Assembly: GCF_024172125.1 (NCBI RefSeq)
Contig: NZ_JAMZEA010000002.1
Location: 558,001 to 622,000 of the forward strand
Source of the DNA: Actinomadura rupiterrae
GTDB taxonomy: Bacteria > Actinomycetota > Actinomycetes > Streptosporangiales > Streptosporangiaceae
Direction: 5' to 3'
Length of the DNA stretch: 64,000 nt
A model generated the notes under the pieces. That model ran no database searches. It saw nothing but the letters and a program-made list of their open reading frames with translations, and was not told the origin of the DNA. The translations under genes and the position numbers were made by a program. Numbering within the stretch: position 1 is the first letter of the stretch; each line of letters starts with the position of its first letter. Positions 17,557 through 26,464 of this stretch are shown here, piece by piece.

Positions 17557-18396
17557 ATGGCCCCCGAGAAGTGGAACGCGATCCGCGCGTCGCTGCGCGA
17601 CACCACCGAGCGGTTCGCCGCGCTGGTGTCGGCCGTCCCCGACCCCTACGTCAAGGCCACCGACACCTGGACGGTCGCCGACACCGTCACCCACGTCACC
17701 TCGGTGGGCTGGCTCGACACCGTCCTCATCGACCCGACGGCGCCGCCGCCGCCCGTCCCCGACCTGTTCGAGCGCATGAAGTCCATGAACGTGGAGGACG
17801 TGCACGAGCTCAACCGCGTGGTGCTGGGCTCGCTCACCGAGCGCGGCGTCGAGCCGCTGCTCGACCGGTTACGCGAGTCCGTGGCGTTCATGCTGGACCG
17901 AACGGCCGACCGGGACCCGGACGAGACCGTCACCTGGATCGGCGGCGCGCAGGTCACCCTCGCCGGGCTGTTCGGCCACATGATCAACGAGCTGCTGCTG
18001 CACGGCCACGACATCGCGACCGGCGCCCGCGAGCCGTGGGACATCCCGCCGCGCGACGCCTCCTACTTCTTCGGCGAGTTCATGGTCGGCCTCGCGACCC
18101 ACGGGCTCGGCCACCTCCTGGACGGCGGCGGCCGACCCCGCGAGCGTCCGATCTCGGTCGAGTTCCGCTCCGCCTACACCGACCCGGTGGTGTTCCGCCT
18201 CGTTGACGGCAGGACGACCGCGCACCCGCCGTCCGGCGTGCCCGACGTCCGCCTCACCTTCGACCCGGCCGTCTTCAACATGATGCTGTTCGGCCGGACG
18301 TCCCGGGTCAAAGCCGTCCTCACCCGCAAGGTCACCATCGGCGGCCGGCGCCCGTGGCTGCTCCCGGAGTTCCTCCGGACCGTCCGCGTGCCCTGA
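17557..18396 (+). CDS. Maleylpyruvate-isomerase-family mycothiol-type enzyme with SCP2-like C-terminus
   Basis: A 279-residue protein. The N-terminal DinB-fold domain has TWTVADTVTHVTSVGW and a second metal-site helix with LLLHGHDIATG. From about residue 190 a sterol-carrier-like domain follows, with VVFRLVDGR and VRLTFDPAVFNMMLFGR. The family includes mycothiol-dependent isomerases and transferases. The TetR gene diverges from it and may control it. A distant second DinB-type gene lies 2.6 kb upstream. Substrate unknown. Confidence 0.82.
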   Translation: MAPEKWNAIRASLRDTTERFAALVSAVPDPYVKATDTWTVADTVTHVTSVGWLDTVLIDPTAPPPPVPDLFERMKSMNVEDVHELNRVVLGSLTERGVEPLLDRLRESVAFMLDRTADRDPDETVTWIGGAQVTLAGLFGHMINELLLHGHDIATGAREPWDIPPRDASYFFGEFMVGLATHGLGHLLDGGGRPRERPISVEFRSAYTDPVVFRLVDGRTTAHPPSGVPDVRLTFDPAVFNMMLFGRTSRVKAVLTRKVTIGGRRPWLLPEFLRTVRVP

Positions 18397-18400
18397 CAGG

Positions 18401-18419
18401 GCACCCCGGGTCGGGGTGC
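18401..18419 (+). terminator. Short hairpin, weak terminator candidate
   Basis: Seven-bp arms gcacccc/ggggtgc with a 5-nt loop lie directly after the stop codon. There is no T-tract. It may only attenuate reading into the next gene. Confidence 0.4.
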
Positions 18420-18447
18420 GGGAGCGGCGGGCGCGGAAGATGGCGGG

Positions 18448-18993
18448 GTGAGCGATCAACAGCGGGTCCTGTATCTGATGTGCTTCGGTTCGTCCGGCTC
18501 CCGGTACGCGCACGAGGGCGTGCGCGCCGCGCAGGACGCGGGCTGGACGGTCTGCGTGATGACCACCCCGAAGGGGCGCGAGTTCGTCGACGTCCCGCGG
18601 ATCGAGGAGATGACCGGCTACCCCGTCCGCTCGGTCTACAAGCAGCCGGACGAACCGGACGCGTTCCCGGTGGCCGGCGCCTTCCTGGCCGCGCCGATCA
18701 CCGTCACGTCCATCAACAAGTGGGCCGCGGGCATCGGCGACACCGTCCCCCTCGGCTACCTCATCGAGGGGTACGGCCTGAACGTCCCGACCGTCGCCAT
18801 GCCCTACAGCAGCCACGCGCACATGGCCCATCCCGTCCTGAACCGCTCTCTGGAGGCACTCGAATCCTTCGGAGTGACCGTCCTTCTAGGGGACGGTACG
18901 CAGGACGCAAAGGGCCGTCCTCACTTCCCACCTCCCGAGAAGTTCCCCTGGCAAGCCGGTCTGGACGCGCTGGAACACCTCACGCGCACCTAG
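18448..18993 (+). CDS. Flavoprotein of the HFCD/phosphopantothenoylcysteine decarboxylase type
   Basis: A 181-residue single-domain protein. The N-terminal VLYLMCFGSSGSRYAHEGV resembles the FMN-binding phosphate loop of HFCD flavoproteins. AAPITVTSINKWAAGIGD matches the conserved PASANT-like region, and VPTVAMPYSSHAHMAHP its substrate loop. Such proteins decarboxylate peptidyl cysteines or act as redox partners; which applies here is unclear. Its stop codon overlaps that of the convergent AraC gene within CTAG. Confidence 0.75.
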   Translation: MSDQQRVLYLMCFGSSGSRYAHEGVRAAQDAGWTVCVMTTPKGREFVDVPRIEEMTGYPVRSVYKQPDEPDAFPVAGAFLAAPITVTSINKWAAGIGDTVPLGYLIEGYGLNVPTVAMPYSSHAHMAHPVLNRSLEALESFGVTVLLGDGTQDAKGRPHFPPPEKFPWQAGLDALEHLTRT

Positions 18994-19997
18994 TTCCGCC
19001 GCGACGCGTGCGTCCGCGAGGCGAGCGTTTGCGACGGGGACTCGCCGAACCTCTCCCGGTAGTGCGTCGCGAAGCGGCTCTTGTGCAGGTAGCCCGCCGC
19101 GGTCGCGATCGCCGCGACCGCGCCGGGCTTCGGCTCGGCGGCCAGCAGCGCGGCCCGGGCATGGTCGAGCCGGACGTCCCGGAGGAACTGGACCGGGGTG
19201 ACGCCCCACTCCGCGCGGCAGACCGCCTGGAGCTGCCGGACGCCGATCCCCGCCGCCGCCGCGATGTCGGTGACGCCGATCGGCTCGGCGTGGTGCGCGC
19301 GCACCCAGTCCTCGATGAACCCCGCGAGGTGGTGGCGGCGGCGGTCGCGCGGCGGCTGGGTGAGCGCGTCCGCCGCGCTGTGCGGCAGGCCGAGCAGGAC
19401 GGCGTTGAGCAGCGACTCCTCCAGCGCCCGGCCCAGCAGCGGATGCGGCGGCCCGTCCGCGGCGATCTCGTCCAGGATGTGGCAGACGTGCCGCCAGGTC
19501 CGCTCGACGAGCGGCGCCGGCATGATCGCCTCGCCCTCGTCCGGGCGGATCTCCAGGGGCGCCCGGTCGGGACGGCCGAGGAACGCCGCCAGGTGCCGGG
19601 TCAGCCGGTCCGTGCTGGTCGACATGACCAGGCAGCCCAGGAGCGGATGGGGGCTCATCCGCATCCCCTCGTCTTGGGAGAGGACGAGCAGCCCGCCGGC
19701 GACGTCCTTGCGGCCGGACCGCCGGTACTCCACGTCCATCGGGGCCTGCGGGGCGCACATCGCGAACTCGGCCTCGACGGGCGGGGTGTCGACGATCACC
19801 CCGCCGCCGCCGTACCGGACCCACACGAGGTTCACGTCGCCGATGCCGACGGCGTTGACCATCCCGTCCAGGGGCCGGCCAGGCTCCCTGAGCTGGAGGT
19901 CGTGGCCGACGGCGTACGGCTCGACCCGGTCGTGCAGGACCTCGGCGCTCGAACTCACGACGCGCTGGTAGCGGGACAGAGGAGGCGATGGGGTCAC
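18990..19997 (-). CDS. AraC-family transcriptional regulator
   Basis: A 335-residue regulator with a variable N-terminal half (AraC_binding_2-like, with a GDVNLVWVRYGGGGVIV stretch) and a C-terminal pair of helix-turn-helix motifs. The first is IGVTDIAAAAGIGVRQLQAVCRAEWGVTPVQFLRDVRLDHARAAL; the second is AIATAAGYLHKSRFATHYRERFGESPSQTL, quoted here only by its ends. The GTG start overlaps the upstream stop in GTGA, so it is translationally coupled to the LLM oxidoreductase gene. It probably controls that operon. Confidence 0.87.
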   Translation of the reverse strand: MTPSPPLSRYQRVVSSSAEVLHDRVEPYAVGHDLQLREPGRPLDGMVNAVGIGDVNLVWVRYGGGGVIVDTPPVEAEFAMCAPQAPMDVEYRRSGRKDVAGGLLVLSQDEGMRMSPHPLLGCLVMSTSTDRLTRHLAAFLGRPDRAPLEIRPDEGEAIMPAPLVERTWRHVCHILDEIAADGPPHPLLGRALEESLLNAVLLGLPHSAADALTQPPRDRRRHHLAGFIEDWVRAHHAEPIGVTDIAAAAGIGVRQLQAVCRAEWGVTPVQFLRDVRLDHARAALLAAEPKPGAVAAIATAAGYLHKSRFATHYRERFGESPSQTLASRTHASRRN

Positions 19998-21133
19998 GTT
20001 GGCTCGCTCTCTGGTCGGGGCGCGGCAGCAGGCGGACGGACGGACGGGCGGGCACCGCCGGCGGACGGGCGGACGCCGAGCGCGGCCAGGCGCGGCAGCA
20101 CCTCGGCGGCGAAGTGGCCGAGCTCGTCGGCGTAGTCGAGGAAGGACAGGGCGATGCCGTCGAACCCGGCCGCCGCGAACCCGGCGAGCGCCCCGGCCAC
20201 GTCGTCGGGGTCCCCGACCAGCGGGCAGCTTCCGTGCCCGGCGGCGAAGCGGCCGCGGTAGGTCTGGAGCATCTCGGGCGTGAAGGACTGCGCGTGCAGC
20301 CCTTGCAGGCGCATCACCTCGTCCACGGCGGGCCAGTCGGCGTGCCGGTCGGCGTAGTAGGCCAGCCGGTCCTCGGCCTCCGCGCGCGTCGGGCGGCAGA
20401 CGACATGCCCGAGCGTGAAGACGCCGACGGACCGTCCGAGCGAGTCGGCGTCGGCCTTGATGGCCTTCACGACGTCCGCGCCGTCCTGCGGGCCGCCGAC
20501 GACGGTGAACGCGTGGTCGGCGTTGCGGGCGGCGAACGACCGTCCCTGCGCGGACGACCCGGCGTTCATGGTCAGCACGCGCGTCCCGTTGTGCGGCTTG
20601 GGCGCGCCGACCACTCCGCGAAGCCGGAAGAACCTGCCGTCGTGGTCGAAGGGCTCCGTGCTCGTCCAGATCCGCTGGACGATGTCCCACCATTCCTGCG
20701 CGTAGGCGTACCGCGTGTCATGGTCGGCGGGCAGGGTGAGGCCGAACATCTCGTATTCGGGCGCGTGCCATCCGGCGACGATGTTGAGCCCGGCGCGTCC
20801 GCTGCCGAGCTGGTCGAGCGTGGCGAGCTGCTTGGCCGCGACGACCGGGTGGTGGAACGCGGTGTGGACGGTGCTGAACACCCGGATCCGCTGAGTGCTG
20901 GCGAGCAGGCCCGATGCCCAGACCAGCGGATCGAGGACGCTCCGGTGGAAATCGGTGTCGGCTCCCCAGTCCGTCCAGCGCGCAACGGGAAGCAGGAAAT
21001 CGAGCCCCGCCTCGTCCGCGATCGTCGCGAGCCGCAGATTGTTCTCCCAGGTCGCATGCCATCGCTCGGGGACGGTGGTGATCGCCAGCCCCGACTCGGT
21101 GTTGGGGGAGAACAGACCCAGCTGGAATGTCAT
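19994..21133 (-). CDS. LLM-class flavin-dependent monooxygenase
   Basis: A 379-residue luciferase-like monooxygenase (bacterial luciferase TIM barrel). Signatures are FLLPVARWTDWG, AKQLATLDQLGSGRAGLNIVAGW and PHNGTRVLTMNAGSS, as in the RutA/SsuD-like group acting on sulfonates, pyrimidines or small ketones. The Pro/Ala/Arg-rich tail after residue 350 is probably unstructured. It needs FMNH2 from a reductase not seen nearby. It is the first gene of a two-gene operon with the AraC regulator. Confidence 0.87.
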   Translation of the reverse strand: MTFQLGLFSPNTESGLAITTVPERWHATWENNLRLATIADEAGLDFLLPVARWTDWGADTDFHRSVLDPLVWASGLLASTQRIRVFSTVHTAFHHPVVAAKQLATLDQLGSGRAGLNIVAGWHAPEYEMFGLTLPADHDTRYAYAQEWWDIVQRIWTSTEPFDHDGRFFRLRGVVGAPKPHNGTRVLTMNAGSSAQGRSFAARNADHAFTVVGGPQDGADVVKAIKADADSLGRSVGVFTLGHVVCRPTRAEAEDRLAYYADRHADWPAVDEVMRLQGLHAQSFTPEMLQTYRGRFAAGHGSCPLVGDPDDVAGALAGFAAAGFDGIALSFLDYADELGHFAAEVLPRLAALGVRPSAGGARPSVRPPAAAPRPESEPT

Positions 21134-21262
21134 GACGCCCGCCTTCCTCTGCGCACAGGGCCTCCAGTATCGGAAGCGGACACGAAGCAGGAAGGCGGGC
21201 CGGCCTGGCCGGAAGGTGTCATGGTCGACGCGTTTGAATACGCGTTGCCGGGCGTTCCGTCC

Positions 21263-21574
21263 TCACCCCGGCACCGGAAAGGTGCCCAGCGCGAGTTCCT
21301 CGACCGCCGAACCGGGTCCCTCGGCATGCGCCTCGGCGACCGCGTACACGGTGACATAGGCCGGATCGCGCCTCCGCTCGTATGCGCTGCCCGCCAACCG
21401 CTGGATGGTGTCGACGAGATGCGTTCCGCAGGTGCCGGACGTCCGGGTCGCGGCGTCGTCCTGGGCGGGGCCGGTCGTGACCAGGACCCGGAACCGGGCC
21501 GGGTGGACGCACCCGGGTTCCGAGCAAGTCGCCCCGTGACCTGCGTCGTCGTGCCGTGTCGTGGCGGCGGACAT
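21263..21574 (-). CDS. Small Cys-containing protein, function unknown
   Basis: A 103-residue protein. Three Cys plus His (CSEPGCVHPARFRV ... CGTHLVD) are arranged as in small zinc-binding folds. The ATG overlaps the upstream stop by one base (TGATG), so it is coupled to the membrane-protein gene. I do not recognise a named family. Coding bias is normal for the region. Confidence 0.6.
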   Translation of the reverse strand: MSAATTRHDDAGHGATCSEPGCVHPARFRVLVTTGPAQDDAATRTSGTCGTHLVDTIQRLAGSAYERRRDPAYVTVYAVAEAHAEGPGSAVEELALGTFPVPG

Positions 21575-21969
21575 CAGCCGCGCCGCTTCCGCGCCCGCGC
21601 CCGCGCCCGCGGCTGTGTCTGCGCCTGCGGCCGCGCCTGTGCTTGCGCCCGCGCCTGTGCCTGCGGCCGTGCCTGGGGCACCTGCGGGCGCTTGCCGGGC
21701 GCCTGGCCGGTGCGCCAGGGAAGCACCCTGACCAGCATTTCCATAATCCGGATATTGCGCTCGATGTCGCCCCGGACGTGCGTCCTCCACGCGATCATTC
21801 CGATCAGTGTGACGAGCCCCAGATAGGCCGTGACCGTGCCCGCGGCCGTCCAGATGAGGATCAGCGCCGGCTCGCCTACCTGGAGCGGGAGGAAATGGAC
21901 TGCGGAGTGGAGACCGGCGGTAAGGGGGTGGGCCGTGACCATGGCGGCGTGACTAGTACACTCACGCAT
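21574..21969 (-). CDS. Single-pass membrane protein with Pro/Gln/Ala/Arg repeat tail
   Basis: A 131-residue protein. Residues 35-62 form one membrane segment (ALILIWTAAGTVTAYLGLV and onward). It is followed by THVRGDIERNIRIMEMLVRVLPW and a C-terminal low-complexity tail of PQAQA and RARARA type ending KRRG. The ATG has GGAGG seven bases upstream. The basic tail would face the cytoplasm and could bind nucleic acid or acidic surfaces. No family is recognised. It is coupled to the small Cys protein downstream. Confidence 0.65.
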   Translation of the reverse strand: MRECTSHAAMVTAHPLTAGLHSAVHFLPLQVGEPALILIWTAAGTVTAYLGLVTLIGMIAWRTHVRGDIERNIRIMEMLVRVLPWRTGQAPGKRPQVPQARPQAQARAQAQARPQAQTQPRARARARKRRG

Positions 21970-22637
21970 GAACGTACCTCCGTGACAATGCCCTTGAGTG
22001 TCGGGTCGCGGCGGTGCGTGGAGGGTCGGCACTCCTTTTCGGCGGCTGTTGCAGCAGGCGCCGGAGTGTCGGCCCTTCTACGTCGGGGCCGCGGAGGTCG
22101 CTCTCTCTTGGAGAGACGAACCACCACGATGATGCCGTAGTTGCCCGGTCTCCGCAATCAAGGATCTGCCGGATGCCGAGGGCGGCCTGCGCATTGCGGA
22201 TATGAATACGTTTGCGCAGCTAAGGAGCTAGGTGCAAATAGTTCTGTATGGGGTACTTGGGGTGGTTTTGCCCGGTCGGGCGGGCCGCGGTGCGCGCGGG
22301 CGCCGCGTCCGCGCAGTTCAGTGCGGCCGTGAAGGTGATCATGACGGGCCGAATTCCGGCCGATGACTAGGCATAGTGGGTCAGGTCGAAATCTCGTCCG
22401 TAGTGAAATCTGACCCAGTTTCGCCGCGACGAAGATCGCCATTCAGGAATGACCTGATGGTCACGTGGAAGTCGCGGATAGGTCGACCGTTCCAACCGCG
22501 CGGCCGCGGCCTGCTCCCGGACATGGCAGGGCCCCGCAAGCCGCCCGCTGCGAGCCCGGGCCGTCCTCGCGGGTCAGCGACTCGCGGGCACGGCCCGGGC
22601 CGGAGCGGCGCGCACTTCCAGGGCCCTGGTCAGCCGG
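21970..22637. other. Intergenic region without a clear gene
   Basis: About 670 bp of lower GC than its surroundings, especially 22,140-22,460. It should carry the promoter of the leftward gene pair. An 8-bp inverted repeat (tgggtcag at 22377 / ctgaccca at 22410) with a repeated AAATCT inside could be an operator or a hairpin. Short open frames here lack both a good start site and host codon bias, so none is annotated. Confidence 0.5.
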
Positions 22638-24626
22638 TCAGAAGAACTTCTTCTCCTGGCGGGGGAGGTTCGCCTTCGGGCCCTTCCAGGGGGCCGTCGG
22701 GGCGGGGGCGAGCTGCGCGCTCATCCCGTCCGGCGCGAGGACGACCGGGACGGTGACGGAGCTGCCCGCGAGGTCCACGGTCACGTTCGCGCCCGTGGGG
22801 GTCTCGGTGGTGTTGTCGTAGTCGGTGCCCGCGATGACCAGGCCGAGGCGGTGGCCCTGCTTGAGGACGTACTCCTGGCTGAGCGTCTTCCAGTTGATCG
22901 AGTAGTACTTCCCGGCCGCCAGCGGCGTCGGGTGGCTCAGCGACGTGCGGTTCCAGGCGTCCATCCAGCCGCGCGCGACCACGTTCAGCGGCGTGGTCGT
23001 GGTGGTGGTCTGGGTGTCGCGGTAGCAGGCGCTGTCGTCCGCGGTGCTCTCGCCGAAGCAGCTGCGGGTGGTCAGCGTCTTGATGCCGGAGCCGGCGCCG
23101 AGGTAGTCGACGCGGGTGTCGGTGCCGTAGTCGACGAGCAGGACGGTCAGGTCCGAGGTCGGCTTGTCCAGCTTGACCTTCAGCCGCGCCTCCGGCGTGC
23201 CGGAGATCCGGACGGACTTGGGCAGCGCGCCCGACACGTACGCGAGCCGGTACGGCTTCGCCGTCGTCGGGTCGGACGCCAGGTCGGACTCGGTGTACCC
23301 GCCCTTGTCCGGGCCGGGCAGGTCGGTGAACGTGCCGGTGCTCCCGGGCGTCGTCGGCTTCAGGCCGAGCGAGCCGTCCTTACCGGGACGCAGCGGGACG
23401 GTCCGGGCACCCGGCGCCGGCCAGTCGGCCTGCGTGATCCACTGGTCCGGTCCGACCTCGATGTCCGCGCGCGGCTGCTTCAGCACGTCGTTCGGGATCT
23501 TCTGCAGCTCGTGGTCGAACCACTTGTGCAGCGTGTCCACCCAGTACTGGCGGCGGATATCGAACGGGTCGACGTGGCCGCGCTGGTGCAGCCACACCTT
23601 CCGGGCGACGCCCTGCTTCTTCAGGCCCTGCCACCAGAGGGCGAACTGGTTGTCCTTGACGTTGAAGTCGTTCACGCCGTGGATGGCGAACACGCTGGCG
23701 TGCACGTTCCGGACGTCCCCGACCGTGCCGTTCCGGTAGTTCGTGGTGTTCCAGTAGGCGTTGTAGTTGCCGTTCTCGTCGTCCTGGGCCTTGGCCAGGT
23801 GGTCGCGGACGGCGGCGCACTTCTCCGGCGGGTCGCTGTCGATGTCCTTGGCCAGGCCGTCCTGCTCGCCCGTCCAGTACTTGGTCCCGTTCATCCGGCT
23901 GTAGTCGTACCAGCCGCTGATGGCCGAGATCGGGACGATCGTGTCCAGGCCCTTGACGCCCGTCGCGGCGACGCCGTTGGCGAGCGTCCCGTCGTACGAC
24001 TTGCCGATCATGCCGGTGTGCCCGGTCGTCCAGGACGCCTTGACCGGCTTGCCGTCCGGCGTGAACGCCTTCGCCCGGCCGTTCAGCCAGTCGACGACGG
24101 CCTTGCCGCCGAGCACGTCGGTCGGGCCGCCGCTGGTCGGGCAGCCGTCCGACTTGGTCGTCCCGACCATGTCCACGGCGAGGAACGCGTACCCGCGCGG
24201 CACGAAGTAGTTGTCGTAGAACAGCGGGAACGAGATCGGGTCGCCGTTCGCGTCGTACTTCTTCTTCTGCGACTCGTTGCCGCGCCCGAACGTGTCGTAG
24301 TACGGGCTCTCGTCCATGATGACCGGCACCTTGAGCCCGTGGTCGGACTCGCGCGGACGCACGATGTCCACGTTCACCCGGTCGAGCTTGCCGTCGTGGT
24401 CGGAGTCGACGCTCGACTGGACGTAGACGTGCTCGCGGATCGCGTCCTTGTAGGAGAACGCCGGCTGCGTCACGCCGTTCCGCACCACGATCTTCGGCGT
24501 GGCCGAGCGCGTGGTGGCGTTCGCCGCGTTCGCGGCGGGCAGCGCGCCCGCCGCCACGACGGCTACACCGGTCAGCGCCGCGAGCGTCGCGCTCCGGCGC
24601 GTCCTTGCGAGGGGCCGCCTGGCCAA
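22638..24626 (-). CDS. Secreted X-prolyl dipeptidyl-peptidase (S15/CocE-NonD family)
   Basis: A 662-residue secreted serine hydrolase. Residues 1-35 are a signal peptide (RR start, AANAANA end). The catalytic Ser is Ser210 in GKSYDGT, the Asp lies in HGVNDFNVKDNQ and the His in LHQRGHVDPFD. The C-terminal third is the beta-jelly-roll domain of the family. It should remove Xaa-Pro dipeptides or cleave related amides/esters outside the cell. The start is TTG, chosen because GGAGGTGCGGA precedes it closely and the signal peptide begins there. Confidence 0.9.
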   Translation of the reverse strand: MARRPLARTRRSATLAALTGVAVVAAGALPAANAANATTRSATPKIVVRNGVTQPAFSYKDAIREHVYVQSSVDSDHDGKLDRVNVDIVRPRESDHGLKVPVIMDESPYYDTFGRGNESQKKKYDANGDPISFPLFYDNYFVPRGYAFLAVDMVGTTKSDGCPTSGGPTDVLGGKAVVDWLNGRAKAFTPDGKPVKASWTTGHTGMIGKSYDGTLANGVAATGVKGLDTIVPISAISGWYDYSRMNGTKYWTGEQDGLAKDIDSDPPEKCAAVRDHLAKAQDDENGNYNAYWNTTNYRNGTVGDVRNVHASVFAIHGVNDFNVKDNQFALWWQGLKKQGVARKVWLHQRGHVDPFDIRRQYWVDTLHKWFDHELQKIPNDVLKQPRADIEVGPDQWITQADWPAPGARTVPLRPGKDGSLGLKPTTPGSTGTFTDLPGPDKGGYTESDLASDPTTAKPYRLAYVSGALPKSVRISGTPEARLKVKLDKPTSDLTVLLVDYGTDTRVDYLGAGSGIKTLTTRSCFGESTADDSACYRDTQTTTTTTPLNVVARGWMDAWNRTSLSHPTPLAAGKYYSINWKTLSQEYVLKQGHRLGLVIAGTDYDNTTETPTGANVTVDLAGSSVTVPVVLAPDGMSAQLAPAPTAPWKGPKANLPRQEKKFF

Positions 24627-24756
24627 TCCGCACCTCCGTGATCAACGTGATCTCTCAGGTGCCACACGCTCCTCGCGGAGGACGCGCAGGTAAACGTCGC
24701 CGTCCGACGACTTCCGGCGCGTTTTGGTCATACTTTGCCGTTGCCTGCGGGCCGGT

Positions 24757-26346
24757 TCAGCCCTTCTCGCCCGGACCGTCCCGCCCGGGCCCTCCGGTGC
24801 CCCCGGCCCCGTCGCTGTGGCGGGCGGCCGGCGGCTGGACGGACTGGGCGGCGAGACCCGGCGATTCCGACACCTTCGTCCCGGCTTTGCGCGCCGAGGA
24901 CAGCGGGGTCGTGACGTCCTCCAGGGACCTGCCCTCGGCGTCCACCCCCAGCGTGAGCTCGACGAACGCGCCGCCGCACATGACCAGCGCGGCGAGCAGG
25001 TAGCCGAGGAACAGCCGCCCGCGGTCCGCGCCGTCCCCGATCAGCGCGCCGTACAGCACCGGCCCGAGCGCGCCGACGCTCTGCGCGATCGCGAAGAACA
25101 CCGCGATCGCCTGCGCCCGCACCTCCACCGGGAACAGCTCGCTCACCGTCAGGTACGCCGAGCTCGCCCCCGCCGACGCGAAGAAGAAGATGACGCACCA
25201 CAGGACCGTCTGCGTCGCCGCGTTCAGCACGCCCGTGTAGAACAGCCACGCCGACAGCGCCAGCAGCAGCCCCGACAGCAGGTACGTCCCGGAGATCATC
25301 TTGCGCCGCCCGACCGTGTCGAACAGCGGCCCGAGCACCAGCGGCCCGGTCAGGTTCCCCACCGCGAACGCGATCAGGTACCACGGCGCGGCGGACGCGG
25401 CGATCCCGTAGATCTTCGTCAGCACCAGCGTGTAGGTGAAGAAGATCGCGTTGTACAGGAACGACTGCGTGACCATCAGGCTTGCGCCGAGCACCGACCG
25501 CGACGGGTACCGCGCGAACAGCACCCGGACCAGCGTCAGGTACCCGCGGTGCGCGGTCGGGTGGATCGCGATCGCCCGGTCCGCCGGGACGTCCTCCAGC
25601 TCCTTGCCCGCGCGCCTGACCTCGCGCTCGATGAAGGAGATGGACGCCTCGGCCTCGTCCTCCCGCCCGTGCATCACCTGCCAGCGCGGGCTCTCCGGCA
25701 GGTGCCGCCGGACGAACAGGATCACGACCGCCAGCACCGGCCCCAGCAGGAACCCGAGCCGCCACCCGACGTTCGCCGGAAGCTCGTTCAGGAACAGCAG
25801 CGTCCCCAGCGTGCCGAGGATCGCGCCACCCCAGTAGGCGCCGCTGATGCCGATGTCGACCCGTCCCCGGTACCGCGCGGGTATCAGCTCGTCGATCGCC
25901 GAGTGCATCGCCGAGTACTCCCCGCCGATCCCCATGCCCGCGATGAACCGCGTCCCGTACATGTAGACCAGCCAGCCCACGCCGGACCCGAGCGTGAGCG
26001 CCGTCAGCCCGCTGCCCGCCAGGTACACCCCCAGCGTCACCATGAACAGCTTCCGCCGCCCCATCCGGTCCGCCAGGCTCCCGAACACCAGCGCCCCGAC
26101 GACCTCGCCGACCAGGTACACCGTCGCCAGCGCGCCCACCTGCGTGGACGACATCCCCAGCGCCGCGGACTCGGTCAACGTCCCCGCCACGGCGCTGGCG
26201 ACCGTGATCTCCAGCCCCTCCAGCACCCACGCCGTCCCGAGCGCGATCACCATCCGCGTGTGGAACGGCGACCACGGCAACCGGTCGACCCGCGCCGGAA
26301 TCAAACTCCGAATCGTCCGTCCCCCGGACGCCACCGAAGTCCCCAC
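24757..26346 (-). CDS. MFS transporter (sugar/aromatic-acid porter type)
   Basis: A protein of about 529 residues with 12 membrane segments. MFS signatures are GSLADRMGRRKLF, RFIAGMGIGGEYSAMHS and LPESPRW. The GIGGEYS motif and the early GLEITVASAV recall the SV2/AAHS and metabolite:H+ symporter groups. The C-terminal 50 residues are a Gly/Pro-rich polar tail. GTG at 26346 is preferred; a TTG 27 bp upstream is possible. Substrate unknown. It is transcribed in the same direction as leuA, separated by a hairpin. Confidence 0.85.
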   Translation of the reverse strand: MGTSVASGGRTIRSLIPARVDRLPWSPFHTRMVIALGTAWVLEGLEITVASAVAGTLTESAALGMSSTQVGALATVYLVGEVVGALVFGSLADRMGRRKLFMVTLGVYLAGSGLTALTLGSGVGWLVYMYGTRFIAGMGIGGEYSAMHSAIDELIPARYRGRVDIGISGAYWGGAILGTLGTLLFLNELPANVGWRLGFLLGPVLAVVILFVRRHLPESPRWQVMHGREDEAEASISFIEREVRRAGKELEDVPADRAIAIHPTAHRGYLTLVRVLFARYPSRSVLGASLMVTQSFLYNAIFFTYTLVLTKIYGIAASAAPWYLIAFAVGNLTGPLVLGPLFDTVGRRKMISGTYLLSGLLLALSAWLFYTGVLNAATQTVLWCVIFFFASAGASSAYLTVSELFPVEVRAQAIAVFFAIAQSVGALGPVLYGALIGDGADRGRLFLGYLLAALVMCGGAFVELTLGVDAEGRSLEDVTTPLSSARKAGTKVSESPGLAAQSVQPPAARHSDGAGGTGGPGRDGPGEKG

Positions 26347-26428
26347 CCGAATCCCCCCGTCCTCGGCTGCCAACGGGGGGTAAGGCCCTACCTACCCGAA
26401 GCACCCCGCTCCTCACTCCCCATCCGGC

Positions 26429-26460
26429 GGCCCCGGGACCCGGATCCGGGCCCCGGGGCC
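26429..26460 (-). terminator. Nested GC-rich hairpin after leuA
   Basis: Outer arms ggccccggg / cccggggcc enclose a second perfect palindrome, cccggatccggg. It lies 4 bp beyond the leuA stop codon. Confidence 0.7.
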
Positions 26461-26464
26461 CCGG

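Noticed and set aside
1..18396. Calling the left region a complete enediyne cluster
   Set aside because: No PKS, reductase partner or E-series accessory gene is in the window. The evidence supports only an edge or a partial set.
18990..20693. A continuous frame that would fuse an N-terminal extension to the AraC regulator
   Set aside because: The extension is a shadow of the LLM monooxygenase gene in another frame. The GTG in the GTGA overlap gives a normal AraC length.
22158..22442. A 94-codon open frame in the intergenic region on the minus strand
   Set aside because: It has no ribosome-binding site, no host-like codon bias and no recognisable motif.
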